DNA of 64,000 bases. Origin: Deltaproteobacteria bacterium. GTDB taxonomy: Bacteria > Myxococcota_A > Polyangia > HGW-17. The DNA lies in assembly GCA_016937155.1 (NCBI GenBank), contig JAFGWM010000032.1, positions 43,422 through 107,421 on the forward strand, given 5' to 3'. Positions 8,977 to 18,552 of this stretch are shown here, one piece after another. Both the position numbers and the translations under genes were made by a program. The notes under the pieces are model-generated. The model saw only the letters and a list, made by a program, of their open reading frames with translations. It did no database searches and had not been told where the DNA came from. Positions within the stretch are counted from its first letter, which is position 1; each line of letters starts with the position of its first letter.

Positions 8977-9087
8977 AAAGACTCCGGCATGGCCATGGCT
9001 GATTATTGTGCTTCAATAAGTTTCTGGCCAAAAAATCTATGACGGCTATACTCGCGTCACTCCAAGGGGTACCTGTTTGGTGATAAC

Positions 9088-10002
9088 ATGGAAATAAAAA
9101 AAATAGTAAATGAACTTAATATATCCTTTCCTGATATGAAAATTATTGAAGATTTTGATATGTCACAGGTAAGTTCATATAAAACAGGGGGGAAATCGGA
9201 GGTATCGGTATTTCCCCGTGATTCCGAACAGATTTCACAGATAATCAGATTTTTGAATGATAGAGACGTGAATCCTTTAGTTTTAGGAGGGTGTACCAAT
9301 ATACTGGTTTCAGACAGAGGGATCAGTGGAGTAACAATTTTTTTATCCGGCCTGAATAATTTTCAGATAAATGAAACAGAATTGAAAGTGTCAGCTGGAA
9401 TATCATCCAGTAAATTGTCAGATATTGCTCTTGAAAATCAATTATCCGGTCTGGAATTTCTTTCAGGTCTTCCAGGGTTTGTTGGAGGAGCAGCATATAT
9501 GAATGCAAGGGCATTTGGTTCTGAGATGGGGAATGTTATTTCCACGGCTGTGGTGGTGAATAAAAAAGGGGATATCTTTACCAGAAAATGTTTTCCTTCA
9601 GAATTCTCTTATAAATCAAGTCCTTTCAGGAAAGAGGAGTTAATTGTTGTTTCTTTGGATTTTAACCTGATCAGGGGTATTAAAGAGGATATCCGTGAGA
9701 AAATGGAAAATAATCGTAATCACAGGATAAAGAATGGAGAAAACATGTTTCCATCATGTGGTTGCGTTTTTAAAAATTCATCAGAATACAGTGCTGGCAG
9801 ATTGATTGATTCGTGTCAACTTAAGGGCTTTGTTATGGGCAATATAAAAGTCTCTCCTCTTCACGCAAATTTTATTGTTTACGAAAAGAACGCCACTTCC
9901 TCGGAAATAAGATCTCTTATGAGTTTTGTAAGAAAAAAAGTCCTTGATGATACCGGGTTTCTTATGGATTATGAGGTTGAATTTGTGGGGGACTGGGATT
10001 GA
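9088..10002 (+). CDS. murB: UDP-N-acetylenolpyruvoylglucosamine reductase (type II MurB)
   Basis: MurB reduces UDP-GlcNAc-enolpyruvate to UDP-MurNAc with NADPH and FAD in the cytoplasm. At 304 residues this is the short type II form. FAD-binding features are SSYKTGGKSE, LGGCTNILVSD and LSGLPGFVGGAAYMN. In the substrate domain, the catalytic proton donor position holds Cys226 (SCGCVFKN) where E. coli has Ser, a substitution known in some type II enzymes. The C-terminal Glu lies in YEVEFVG (Glu296). It stands alone rather than in a division/cell-wall cluster and is divergent from the redox operon. Confidence 0.95.
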   Translation: MEIKKIVNELNISFPDMKIIEDFDMSQVSSYKTGGKSEVSVFPRDSEQISQIIRFLNDRDVNPLVLGGCTNILVSDRGISGVTIFLSGLNNFQINETELKVSAGISSSKLSDIALENQLSGLEFLSGLPGFVGGAAYMNARAFGSEMGNVISTAVVVNKKGDIFTRKCFPSEFSYKSSPFRKEELIVVSLDFNLIRGIKEDIREKMENNRNHRIKNGENMFPSCGCVFKNSSEYSAGRLIDSCQLKGFVMGNIKVSPLHANFIVYEKNATSSEIRSLMSFVRKKVLDDTGFLMDYEVEFVGDWD

Positions 10003-10064
10003 TGCATAATATATTTGATTTTATGTTTGTTGCTCAGGTGATGAAATCGGAGTATAGAAACTGA

Positions 10065-10655
10065 ATGTTCAGGTATGTTCTGATTTATTTTATTTTATTT
10101 TCAGGTTGTTTCACAACTGTGGCATATTCTCCAAATGCCTCTGCTCAGGGAATTACCAGACGTTTTTCCTTTGGCGCCGGGACTCAACTTGGGTTTGGAG
10201 ATCAGGCAGTGGTTGGGATACTGGGCAGTGCAAGGTTTATGGGTGTAGCTGGATTTGATCTTGAGTATGATTTCAATAGAGTTACTTCAACTCCACCTAG
10301 GAATCCCCGGGAAATCAATGCGCTGCATTTTGTTCCTAATCTAAAACTTTCCGGAGCTGTTTATTTCTTTCGAAAAAGAAGATATGCAACCTATGCACTG
10401 GGCGGAATCGGTATTGATATGGGAGCCGATTATAACCGTTCCAATTTATTTACCGGTGCTGCTGTTGAATTTACCTTTCTGAAAAACACTCTTACGCTGA
10501 ATGTTGGTCTGAGATTTTATTTTCCACGTCCTGTGGATGTTGAAAAACAAAGAGAGCGTCTGGTTATGGATGGAACTCCGGTTCTTCCTTCTTATACAGA
10601 TTATTATAATTTTGATACCTATCAACTGTTTATCTCCTTACGATACTATTATTGA
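10065..10655 (+). CDS. Predicted outer-membrane beta-barrel protein
   Basis: This 196-residue protein has an N-terminal signal peptide with a likely cut after ASA near residue 27. The mature part alternates short amphipathic strands and turns rich in Gly, Phe and Tyr (FSFGAGTQLGFGD, YATYALGGIGID) and ends in aromatic residues (LFISLRYYY), as expected for an eight-stranded outer-membrane barrel of OmpA/OmpW-like size. No specific family is recognised. It follows murB by 62 bases, and the inverted repeat at 10679-10710 follows its stop. Confidence 0.72.
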   Translation: MFRYVLIYFILFSGCFTTVAYSPNASAQGITRRFSFGAGTQLGFGDQAVVGILGSARFMGVAGFDLEYDFNRVTSTPPRNPREINALHFVPNLKLSGAVYFFRKRRYATYALGGIGIDMGADYNRSNLFTGAAVEFTFLKNTLTLNVGLRFYFPRPVDVEKQRERLVMDGTPVLPSYTDYYNFDTYQLFISLRYYY

Positions 10656-10678
10656 AAACGAGATAAAGAATTTCTATT

Positions 10679-10710
10679 ATTTCAGAAGGCTTAAGCAGAA
10701 TGTCTGAAAT
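10679..10710. repeat. 8-bp inverted repeat after the barrel-protein gene
   Basis: ATTTCAGA (10679-10686) and TCTGAAAT (10703-10710) are perfect inverted copies with a 16-base spacer that contains GCTTAAGC, itself a palindrome. No T-run follows, so it is not a standard terminator; it lies just upstream of a promoter-like site and may be an operator or transcript-end hairpin. Confidence 0.5.
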
Positions 10711-10719
10711 ACATTTAAT

Positions 10720-10747
10720 TTGACACTGAAGCGTATTTGCGTAAAGT
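10720..10747 (+). promoter_or_regulatory. Candidate promoter for the 10798-17548 operon
   Basis: A consensus TTGACA (10720-10725) is followed after 16 bases by TAAAGT (10742-10747). It sits 51 bases before the first start codon of a tightly packed five-gene run. The -35 is perfect and the -10 moderate. Confidence 0.5.
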
Positions 10748-10797
10748 TGGATTGTTGACTGAATTCAAAGTAACTCTTACTTCATGTGTGGTGTAAT

Positions 10798-11064
10798 ATG
10801 ATTAAAAAATTTGATAATCCCGATCGTGCCCGGAGATATGCGAAAACTGTAGCTTCAGATATAAAGCTCTACAACATGAAGGTTCTTGAAAAAGCTATTA
10901 TGGAAGATAATGTTTTTGAAGCTTTAGGTGATCAGATCAATGAGGCAAGGGAAATATTTAAAGGAAAAGTAACTGATGAGATTTTTCAGATGAATATTCT
11001 GGATCGTGTTCTTGTTGATGTTCTTTTATATGAAATGCGACATGTAAAATCGCCCATATGGTAA
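10798..11064 (+). CDS. Conserved-looking small cytoplasmic protein, function unknown
   Basis: The protein has 88 residues from the ATG at 10798; an in-frame ATG at 10786 adds four residues but has no ribosome site. It is mostly helical and charged with no signal or membrane segment. The opening DRARRYAKTVASDIKLYN and the ending HVKSPIW look like deltaproteobacterial uncharacterised proteins I recall, but I cannot name a family. It heads an operon and overlaps the next gene's ATG, so co-expression with the pseudouridine synthase is likely. Confidence 0.7.
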   Translation: MIKKFDNPDRARRYAKTVASDIKLYNMKVLEKAIMEDNVFEALGDQINEAREIFKGKVTDEIFQMNILDRVLVDVLLYEMRHVKSPIW

Positions 11065-12032
11065 TGCCCTCCGAAGAAAATTTCAGTTGTTCCGAAACTG
11101 AGCCGGTGTTTTTTGATTGCGTTGGGGGTGGAGTAAGACTTGATAGATATCTTGTTGAAAATGTTGATGAAAGCAGGGAAAAAATCAAGGAAAGTATTGT
11201 TGAAGGGTTAACTCTGGTTAATGGTGTAAGAGTAAAACCATCATACAAAATAAAAAAGGGAGATTCTATTTCCTTTATTCCTGTTCCTCCTCCTCTTACG
11301 ACTGCAATTCCTGAGAATATTCCGCTTAAAATAGTATACAGTGATGAAAGTCTCGTTGTGGTTGACAAGGAAGCTGGAATGGTCGTTCATCCCGCTCCTG
11401 GTCATGAAACCGGTACACTTGTAAACGCCCTTCTGGGAATGAAATTTTTTAGAGTAGAAGAAGGAGATCTCAGACCCGGTATTGTTCACAGGATTGATAT
11501 GGATACAAGTGGTTTACTGGTTGTGAGCAGGACGGATACAGCCAGAGACTATTTTGTCAGTCTTTTCAAGGAACACAATATAGTCAGGGAGTACACAGCT
11601 CTTGTTTTCGGGATAATGGATTCCTTAGAGGGAACATTTTCCTCTCTTCATGGAAGAAATCCCGGAAACAGATTCATGTTTTCAAGTCTCGTGAAATCTG
11701 GAAAAAAAGCTGTTACTCATTACAGGGTTATTGAGACATATGGAGATCAGGCTTCACTTTTAAAGGTGACTCTGGAAACTGGAAGAACACATCAGATCAG
11801 GGTTCATTTTTATGATAACAGCCACCCTTTACTTGGAGATAAACTTTATCGGAGGAATAACAACTTTCTTATTGCAAGAAGTGCTTCTGAAAGACTTGGG
11901 AGACAGGCTTTACATGCATCAAAACTCGGTTTCATCCATCCTGTAACAGGTGAAGAAATTATTTTTGAATCAGATCTCCCTCAGGATATGGCAGAAACAA
12001 TTGAATTCTTAAGAAGAGAGATTTACCAGTGA
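11058..12032 (+). CDS. RluA/RluD-family 23S rRNA pseudouridine synthase
   Basis: The 324-residue protein has an N-terminal S4 RNA-binding domain (about 25-75) and a PseudoU_synth_2 catalytic domain. The catalytic Asp147 lies in HRIDMDTSG, and GRTHQIRVH and LGDKLY match the family. It most resembles RluD, which modifies helix 69 of 23S rRNA, and its position before pgeF (yfiH) matches the rluD-yfiH order of E. coli. A second ATG at 11064, in a TAATG overlap with the preceding stop, may be the true start. Confidence 0.88.
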   Translation: MVMPSEENFSCSETEPVFFDCVGGGVRLDRYLVENVDESREKIKESIVEGLTLVNGVRVKPSYKIKKGDSISFIPVPPPLTTAIPENIPLKIVYSDESLVVVDKEAGMVVHPAPGHETGTLVNALLGMKFFRVEEGDLRPGIVHRIDMDTSGLLVVSRTDTARDYFVSLFKEHNIVREYTALVFGIMDSLEGTFSSLHGRNPGNRFMFSSLVKSGKKAVTHYRVIETYGDQASLLKVTLETGRTHQIRVHFYDNSHPLLGDKLYRRNNNFLIARSASERLGRQALHASKLGFIHPVTGEEIIFESDLPQDMAETIEFLRREIYQ

Positions 12033-12799
12033 AACATTCGGTCATTTTTGAGAGATTTACAGTTTTTCCTGATTTTATCAATGCTGTTACAACAACCAGA
12101 CTTGGTGGAGTCAGCGAAAAACCATGGGATACCGCAAATATGCAGTATAGACATGGTGATACAAAAGAGAATGTGATTGAAAACAGAAATCGTGTTCTTG
12201 ATGCAGCAATGTTTAAATCCAATGATATTTTTTTTGTTAATCAAATTCATGGAACAGATATTGTATGTGCTGATCAGAAAACCCCTGAGGAAACCTACAA
12301 TATTGACGCTGATGGTATTTATACCACTGAAGTGAACAAAATATGTGGAGTATATACAGCTGACTGTATTCCTCTGATTTTATCAACACCATCAATAGTT
12401 GGCGCTTTTCATTGTGGTTGGAGATCCATCGCCAAGGGGATTGTAAAAAAAGCTGTGAATATTTATAAAAATAATTATGGAGTTATATCAGAAGAAATTT
12501 TTGCTGCTACAGGTGCAGGAATAAGCCTCTGTTGTTTTGAAACAGGAATGGAGGTTGTAGAAATATTTGAAAAACTTGGTTACAGCGCATTTGTTCAGGA
12601 TGTTGGAAAAAAAGAAAAAATGCACATAGATCTTCAGGGAATTATCCAAAATCAACTCGTTGAAGCTGGAGTTGTACCGAAAAACATCAGTATATCGGAT
12701 GAATGTACCTATTGTGGTAATAATAAATATTTTTCCTATCGAAGAAATGGTTGGCCTACAGGGCAGATGATGAGTATTATAGCTCGTGAAGAAAAGTGA
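12029..12799 (+). CDS. pgeF: Peptidoglycan editing factor PgeF (YfiH/YlmD family)
   Basis: The 256-residue protein belongs to the LACC1/YfiH family, zinc proteins credited with purine-nucleoside phosphorylase/deaminase activity and, in E. coli, removal of wrongly built peptidoglycan stems. Metal ligands are His74 (NQIHG), Cys113 (TADC) and His128 (FHCGWR). The N-terminal TTTRLGGVS and C-terminal DECTYCGN-x-YFSYRR are also typical. The start is GTG, overlapping the previous stop as GTGA, indicating coupling to the rluD-like gene. Confidence 0.92.
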   Translation: MKHSVIFERFTVFPDFINAVTTTRLGGVSEKPWDTANMQYRHGDTKENVIENRNRVLDAAMFKSNDIFFVNQIHGTDIVCADQKTPEETYNIDADGIYTTEVNKICGVYTADCIPLILSTPSIVGAFHCGWRSIAKGIVKKAVNIYKNNYGVISEEIFAATGAGISLCCFETGMEVVEIFEKLGYSAFVQDVGKKEKMHIDLQGIIQNQLVEAGVVPKNISISDECTYCGNNKYFSYRRNGWPTGQMMSIIAREEK

Positions 12800-13503
12800 G
12801 ACAGGGTATGACAGAGGAAAATAAAAAATCGAAAAATTCAGATGATGTTTCATTGCAGGAAAAGAAGAATAATATTCTGTGGGATATTATCAAAGCAATA
12901 ATGAAAAATACGTGGGGAATGAGAATAAGTCTGGGTATGTTAGGTTTTTTACTCTTCATTATTGGATATTTTATGGGCAACTGGGGGACGTCCCACCTGG
13001 AGTCGGAAATAAAAAACAGAGAATCAGATGTTGTTCAATGCAAGAGGGAAAAAAATCAACTGAAGGATCAGTTGCAAAAAACAGAAAATGAGAAAACAAA
13101 ACTTCATATGAAGCTTTCAGAAAGTAAAGAAAAAATTAATTTTATACAGCAAAGAGAAAAAATTCGCAAACCATTGAGTCAGGCGTTAATAAGCTGGAAA
13201 AATAAAAAATCAAAGGATACTGTGGAAAAAATATATGCTTCATTAATAAATCTAAAACAGGAATCAAAAAATTCCATGGGGCTATCAAAGTTTTTTTACA
13301 AAACCACAATCAGCAGACTTAACAGAGCCATCGTTTTGATAAATAATGGCTGTACTGATACAGAGAAAAAACTCAATTCTGATGATGAAACTTCTAAAAA
13401 AAATGAAAATTCTGAAAATAATCTGAAAGAGGTGGAATGTCACAACAGAATTGCAGAGATTCTATCAAGTGCACTAGATGTTCTTCCTCCTCCAAAGGAT
13501 TAA
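12796..13503 (+). CDS. Single-pass membrane protein with coiled coil, unknown function
   Basis: The 235-residue protein has a polar N-terminus, one transmembrane helix at about 43-66 (GMLGFLLFIIGYFMG) and a long heptad-rich coiled coil at about 73-125. A helical region and a low-complexity Asn/Glu/Lys stretch follow. The N-in topology puts the coiled coil in the periplasm. The GTG at 12796 overlaps the pgeF stop; an ATG at 12808 is an alternative. It lies just before the secreted TPR-HEAT giant and may anchor or partner it, an inference from operon position. Confidence 0.65.
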   Translation: MRQGMTEENKKSKNSDDVSLQEKKNNILWDIIKAIMKNTWGMRISLGMLGFLLFIIGYFMGNWGTSHLESEIKNRESDVVQCKREKNQLKDQLQKTENEKTKLHMKLSESKEKINFIQQREKIRKPLSQALISWKNKKSKDTVEKIYASLINLKQESKNSMGLSKFFYKTTISRLNRAIVLINNGCTDTEKKLNSDDETSKKNENSENNLKEVECHNRIAEILSSALDVLPPPKD

Positions 13504-13504
13504 A

Positions 13505-16500
13505 ATGATGAAGTTTTTTGTTACAATTATTTCTACAGTAATTCTTCTGGGACCTAATTATTCACTGGCCTGGAAGGTTAAACGAAATCAGTTTAATCCT
13601 GCAATGATATCACGATACAAAGGAATGCTTTCCTCTGCACCGGATGATGGCTTTGCTTTTCGTAAACTTGTGGGCCTTTATACAACATATTCAAGTATGG
13701 ATGCACTGATAATAGAGTATCGTCGTGCTTTAAAAAGAGACCCTGAAAATTACAGTCTCAATGTTGTGATTGGGCGTCTTTATTTGAAAATAGATAGGTT
13801 TGATGAAGCTGTTTCCCATCTGGAAAAAGCTCAGAAAAAAGATCCGGCAAGGTTTGAATCTTATAAAAATCTTGGAAATGTATTTGTCAGAAAAAGAAAG
13901 TTTATAAAAGCAAAGGGATATCTCGATAAGGCTCTCTCCCGCGTTAAGGGAAAAGTAATCAGGCAGAGACTTCTGAAGGAGCTTGTCAGACTTACGGTTA
14001 TTGGGGGTGATATAAAAAATGGTGTCAGGTATTTTGACATGCTTTTAGCTCTACGCCCCGGGGATTTTCAGACAAGATGGGATTTCGCCTCACTTCTTGT
14101 ACAGGGAATGCATTTCGAAAAAGCCATGAAGCAGTATAAAAAGTTGTACACTATGTCTTATGGTGATTCACGGCGAAAAGTGGAAATTCTTAAAGCGATG
14201 GGAGATACATCCGAAAGGATGGGAGAAGATAAAAAAGCTGTAAAAACTTACTGGAAAGCTATGAGTATGACGGCAAGTGGTCACTGGATACGAAGAGAAC
14301 TCGTAAATAAACTGGTGAGTATTTCCCGAAGAAGAGACGAGCTTCATCTGCTGATAAATGATTTTAAAAGAAGATGGGGTAAACCAACAGGTTTTCAGTA
14401 TTCCATAATGGCCAAAATATACGGCGAAATAGGGCAGTTTGATAAGGCTGCGGAACTATATCGGAGGGCTATCCGAAATGAACCTTCAAATGTTGATTAT
14501 CGTTCTGAATTAATTGCTCTCCTTGAAAAAAGCGGGGCATCTCCAGAAGTTATAATCAGAGAACAGAAAGCTCTGGCGGATGCTGCTCCCGGACAGATAA
14601 AGTTTTCAATAGAACTTGCCAAACGATATGAAAAAGCCGGAAATAAAAATAAAGCCCTTAGTATAACCCGTAATTTACTCGCTAAAAATCCTTCAGATGC
14701 AGGTCTTTATCTTGCTTTAGCTGATCTGTATGCTCAATGGAATAAACCAGATAAAGTAATAAAAATGTATGAAAAACTGGTTGTGCTTGAACCTTTGGAT
14801 TATGAACATTACGTCAATCTGGGACAGCAGTACTGGGGAAGAGGTAAAAGAAAAAAAGCGATTTCAACCTGGAAAAAGATTCTTAAAAAAGGAATGTTCC
14901 CTGTAAAAGAGGATGGATTTTTTATCATTTCGGGTCTTTTTCTAGAGACCCAGCAGTTTAATGAAGCCAAGAACTACGTTGAAATGGCAATTTCCGGGAA
15001 TCCCCAAAATACGAAATATCTGTTTTTAAGATCACAGGTTGAAATAAAACTTAGACAACCGGAAAAAGCTCTTCTTACGCTGGAAAAAGCGTTGAAAATA
15101 AGTCTGAAGAGCAATGATGTGGTTACTGTTAAAAAAATCAGGAAAAATCTTCTTAAATTATGGAAAGATATGGGAGTTCTGGAAAAGAAACTTTCTGAAA
15201 GACTTCGAAAATGGAGAACCTCGAACATCTCTCAGGGAATGTTTCTAGCTGAGGGGTTTACAACTGCTGGAAATGTAACTAGGGCAGAAAAAATTTATTT
15301 GAGGATGAGAAAAGCAAATGGAGCAATGAGTGAACCACTATTGGGATTGATTTCACTTTATGAATCAATTGGAAAGTATGGTGCACTGATAAAACTTCTG
15401 GAAGAAGCTGTGAAACTCATACCTCATCGTGCGAGGGATTTTTATGAGCAACTGAGCAATACGTGGGCAATTCTTGGAAATGATATTAAAGCCAGACAAT
15501 ATCTTCGTAAAGCTCTTGAAAAAGGTGCTAGGGATTCCAAGTCATGGGCAAAAGCAGGAGATCTTGCAATCAAACTTGAGGATTACCGAGGTGCAATAAA
15601 AGCTTTTCTGGAAGCCATACGTCTTGATCCTTATGAAATGGATTATTATTTTTCGCTGGCCAGTTTATACGTACAGTTAGCTGAAGTAACCAGTGCATCA
15701 AAGGTGTATTACTCAGTCATCAGTAGATCAAGTGAAGATGACCTTGTTGAGAAGGCTGCCAGAGCTGCCTGTGATCTTGATGAACTTACAGGAAATCTGG
15801 GAAAGCTAGAGAAAGTTCTTCATCCTCTTTCATTTGTTTATGCACACAGAAGTGTTTTCGGGAAAATGCTTCTGGAAGTTTATAAAAGATATGTTCCCTG
15901 GCTTTACAGTCAAATCAGGAATTCAACTTCTATTAAGGAAAAGAAATACTTAACCAGAGAAATTCATAGATTGAGAACCAGAGCCTTAAAGCCTCTTCTC
16001 GAGAGCCTTACCGGAGAGGAATCTCTTGCAGATAAAGAGATTGCAAGATCTCTTCTTGCACAGTTGGGAAATCCAAATAGTGCAGTGCCTATTATCAGAC
16101 TGGCAAAAAGAATGTTTGAACAGGGTAATAAGAAAAATATACAGGGTAAACCGACAAAACTGAGTTCAGGTGAAAAGGATTTTATTCGCAAGTCTGTTTA
16201 TATTGCCAGTGAATTTAAAACAAATGAGATTTCCAGAGAACTGAAATTTTTTGCATCTCAGGAAACTGATAAAGTGATACAGGTTATTGCTCTCAGAGGA
16301 TTATCTCTGATAAATACTTCACCCTCCTGGTTTGCAACGTTTCTAAATAAATATCCAAGTGTTTCACATGCGACCGCAGGATGTGCTGTTGCCGCAAGAG
16401 AAAAACGATATCATAGTAAAATTTATTCAATTATCAGGGATACAAAAATTCCGCCCATGATAAGAATAGGTTGTATGAAGGGTATAATTGCCTATGGTGA

Positions 16501-17548
16501 TTCTTCAAAAAACTCTGAGTTGATGAAAATAATTTCAGATACAGATCCTGATTACTACATTCGAAAAAATACTGAGAAACTATTGAGTTTTGTTATTGGT
16601 AAAAAAGATCTTCCATTTTTAATAAGTCATTATTTGAACGAAAAAAATGAAAGTAAATCACGTTGGCTTAGAGGAATTCTGGAGACTTCAGGAGTAATAA
16701 AATCTGCCCAAAAAAATTTGCAGTTAGGACTTGATTTTAATTCATCATCCCTTGAGTCTGAGGTCTTTAATCTGATTAAATCTCAGACGGGCAAAAAACT
16801 GATTGAACATGGTAATTTTATTAATATTTCAGGAAAAATTCAATCAGTCAGGCTGATTACGGAAATTGTTGAAAAATCCCATCGAAACTGTCCGGATTTG
16901 ACTGGATATTTAAATCTTATGGAAAAGCAACTGACATCGAAGAATTTAAAAAATTTTATTTCCATTTGGAATGATGATCTAAGTTTAAGGGGTATGGATC
17001 GTATATGCAACAGTGATACAAGAAAGTATGGAATCCAGTTATGGAATAAAATGAGGAAACAAATAATTTCCAGTATTTATATTTCAGAGTGGTCAGTGAA
17101 AAGACGACTGTTTTTAAGTGACCTGGTTTCCGGCAATATTACTCTCATGCAGTTTGTAAACTCCAATGAAAGTATTATGTTTAAAAAAAGTGTACTGACA
17201 TCATTGGGATATATAAAGTCTGATTATAAAACAGGTGGTTTCTCCGGATTAAAAAATACACCACCTGAATTGAAATTTATTGTTTATAAACTTTATCTCG
17301 CAAAGAACTTTGACAGAAAAATTGTTGAGCAAATTCTTAAGGGAGAAGATTTCCCACTTTCTATTGCAGTAATGGAAATGATTTCAGAAAGGAAAAGAGG
17401 TTTTGATCTTCTGCAGGGAGTTTTATCAGGAAATTCTACCACCCTTGCAACCAAAGCTTATGAAATCCTGAAAAAGAACAATAAAAAAGAGCTGTTGTTA
17501 AAAGTATCACCAAAACAGATATATTTTCTTGAATCATTAAAGAATTAA
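13505..17548 (+). CDS. Exported giant TPR/HEAT-repeat protein
   Basis: From the ATG at 13505 (AAGGA upstream) the protein has 1347 residues and a signal peptide ending near SLAWK at about residue 24. Residues about 35-780 are a long run of TPR-like helix pairs, for example repeats ending in RDPEN, KNPSD, RNEPS and RLDPYE. Residues about 830-1340 change to HEAT-like helical repeats with few TPR consensus positions. No enzymatic domain is visible. Such solenoids are scaffolds; export implies a periplasmic or cell-surface role. It ends its operon and its stop overlaps the convergent RluA-family gene by 4 bases. Confidence 0.85.
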   Translation: MMKFFVTIISTVILLGPNYSLAWKVKRNQFNPAMISRYKGMLSSAPDDGFAFRKLVGLYTTYSSMDALIIEYRRALKRDPENYSLNVVIGRLYLKIDRFDEAVSHLEKAQKKDPARFESYKNLGNVFVRKRKFIKAKGYLDKALSRVKGKVIRQRLLKELVRLTVIGGDIKNGVRYFDMLLALRPGDFQTRWDFASLLVQGMHFEKAMKQYKKLYTMSYGDSRRKVEILKAMGDTSERMGEDKKAVKTYWKAMSMTASGHWIRRELVNKLVSISRRRDELHLLINDFKRRWGKPTGFQYSIMAKIYGEIGQFDKAAELYRRAIRNEPSNVDYRSELIALLEKSGASPEVIIREQKALADAAPGQIKFSIELAKRYEKAGNKNKALSITRNLLAKNPSDAGLYLALADLYAQWNKPDKVIKMYEKLVVLEPLDYEHYVNLGQQYWGRGKRKKAISTWKKILKKGMFPVKEDGFFIISGLFLETQQFNEAKNYVEMAISGNPQNTKYLFLRSQVEIKLRQPEKALLTLEKALKISLKSNDVVTVKKIRKNLLKLWKDMGVLEKKLSERLRKWRTSNISQGMFLAEGFTTAGNVTRAEKIYLRMRKANGAMSEPLLGLISLYESIGKYGALIKLLEEAVKLIPHRARDFYEQLSNTWAILGNDIKARQYLRKALEKGARDSKSWAKAGDLAIKLEDYRGAIKAFLEAIRLDPYEMDYYFSLASLYVQLAEVTSASKVYYSVISRSSEDDLVEKAARAACDLDELTGNLGKLEKVLHPLSFVYAHRSVFGKMLLEVYKRYVPWLYSQIRNSTSIKEKKYLTREIHRLRTRALKPLLESLTGEESLADKEIARSLLAQLGNPNSAVPIIRLAKRMFEQGNKKNIQGKPTKLSSGEKDFIRKSVYIASEFKTNEISRELKFFASQETDKVIQVIALRGLSLINTSPSWFATFLNKYPSVSHATAGCAVAAREKRYHSKIYSIIRDTKIPPMIRIGCMKGIIAYGDSSKNSELMKIISDTDPDYYIRKNTEKLLSFVIGKKDLPFLISHYLNEKNESKSRWLRGILETSGVIKSAQKNLQLGLDFNSSSLESEVFNLIKSQTGKKLIEHGNFINISGKIQSVRLITEIVEKSHRNCPDLTGYLNLMEKQLTSKNLKNFISIWNDDLSLRGMDRICNSDTRKYGIQLWNKMRKQIISSIYISEWSVKRRLFLSDLVSGNITLMQFVNSNESIMFKKSVLTSLGYIKSDYKTGGFSGLKNTPPELKFIVYKLYLAKNFDRKIVEQILKGEDFPLSIAVMEMISERKRGFDLLQGVLSGNSTTLATKAYEILKKNNKKELLLKVSPKQIYFLESLKN

Positions 17549-18516
17549 AATTCATTTACTTCTGAAAAATGTCTATAAAAATTGTAACGTACCAGCAGGT
17601 CATGCCAGGATTTTGCAAGTGTACTGGATGAAATTGAAATTTTTCTTCGAGTCTGAGGATGTGACTGAGGATCCGGAATGATTATCTGCTGAGCCCACAG
17701 GAAGTGGTCAGAAAAACCTTCTGTTTTTTCTCCCCCGTAAATGATATCTCCCACTATAGGTGTTCCAAGATGAGCCAGTTGAACCCTAATCTGGTGACGC
17801 CTTCCAAATTTAGTTACCATTTTTACCAGAGAATGATTTTTAGAGTGATCAATAACTTCCAGATAACTTACACAACGTTTTCCTTCTGCATCAGAACCCG
17901 GATTATATTTCACTCTATCTTTTGAAGACGGATAATTACTTATGGCACCTTCCAGCCAGGTATCTGAACCCGGATGTCCTGTAACAACGGCATAATATGT
18001 TTTTTGTATATGATGATTTGCATAATATTTTCGATAGCGTTCTATTATTTCATGGTTTTTTCCAACTAAAATCAATCCGCTTGTAAGGTTATCTAGACGA
18101 TTAATTATTCCTCCTTCTCTAGGGAGTGCAAGTTCTCCAACAAGATCGGGAAGTAATTTTGTTACAGCACCTGCAAGGGAAGGAAAATCACCTGGATATC
18201 TTGGAAGTGTTGGAAGTCCAGGGGGTTTTTCTATAACCATAAAATTAGTTCCATCCATTACAATCTTCAACTCAGGGGCTTTTTCAACAGATGGGACCCA
18301 TCCGGAATCATCAGGGGGGATACGGGCAACACAAATAAGAGAATCTTTTTTTATGCGCTGACCTTTCTTAAGACTTTTACTGTTCAGAGTGATGTAATTT
18401 CTTTCCAGATACAGTTTGATGATCTGGTTTGTAACACCTGGAAAATGTTTTTTTAGAATATCTTCAATACGTTTTCCATGCTCAGATTCAGATGTAATAA
18501 AATTGTTGGATGTCAT
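17545..18516 (-). CDS. RluA-family pseudouridine synthase (second paralogue)
   Basis: The ATG at 18516, with GGAGG six bases upstream, gives 323 residues; a longer open frame to 18549 lacks a ribosome site. An S4-like region (about 12-65) precedes the PseudoU_synth_2 domain. The catalytic Asp142 is in NRLDNLTSG, with Asn in place of the common His of HRLD, and GRRHQIRVQ and VGDIIYGG follow. The RNA target cannot be deduced. Its leader, from a promoter at about 18781-18809, contains the structured element described separately, so expression may be controlled by that RNA. Confidence 0.85.
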   Translation of the reverse strand: MTSNNFITSESEHGKRIEDILKKHFPGVTNQIIKLYLERNYITLNSKSLKKGQRIKKDSLICVARIPPDDSGWVPSVEKAPELKIVMDGTNFMVIEKPPGLPTLPRYPGDFPSLAGAVTKLLPDLVGELALPREGGIINRLDNLTSGLILVGKNHEIIERYRKYYANHHIQKTYYAVVTGHPGSDTWLEGAISNYPSSKDRVKYNPGSDAEGKRCVSYLEVIDHSKNHSLVKMVTKFGRRHQIRVQLAHLGTPIVGDIIYGGEKTEGFSDHFLWAQQIIIPDPQSHPQTRRKISISSSTLAKSWHDLLVRYNFYRHFSEVNEF

Positions 18517-18552
18517 CAAATCCTCCGGATTAAAGGATGATAATAACAAAAC

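Noticed and set aside
13478..13504. Longer N-terminus for the TPR/HEAT protein
   Set aside because: The extension overlaps the previous gene and would bury the signal peptide; an AAGGA-preceded ATG at 13505 is better.
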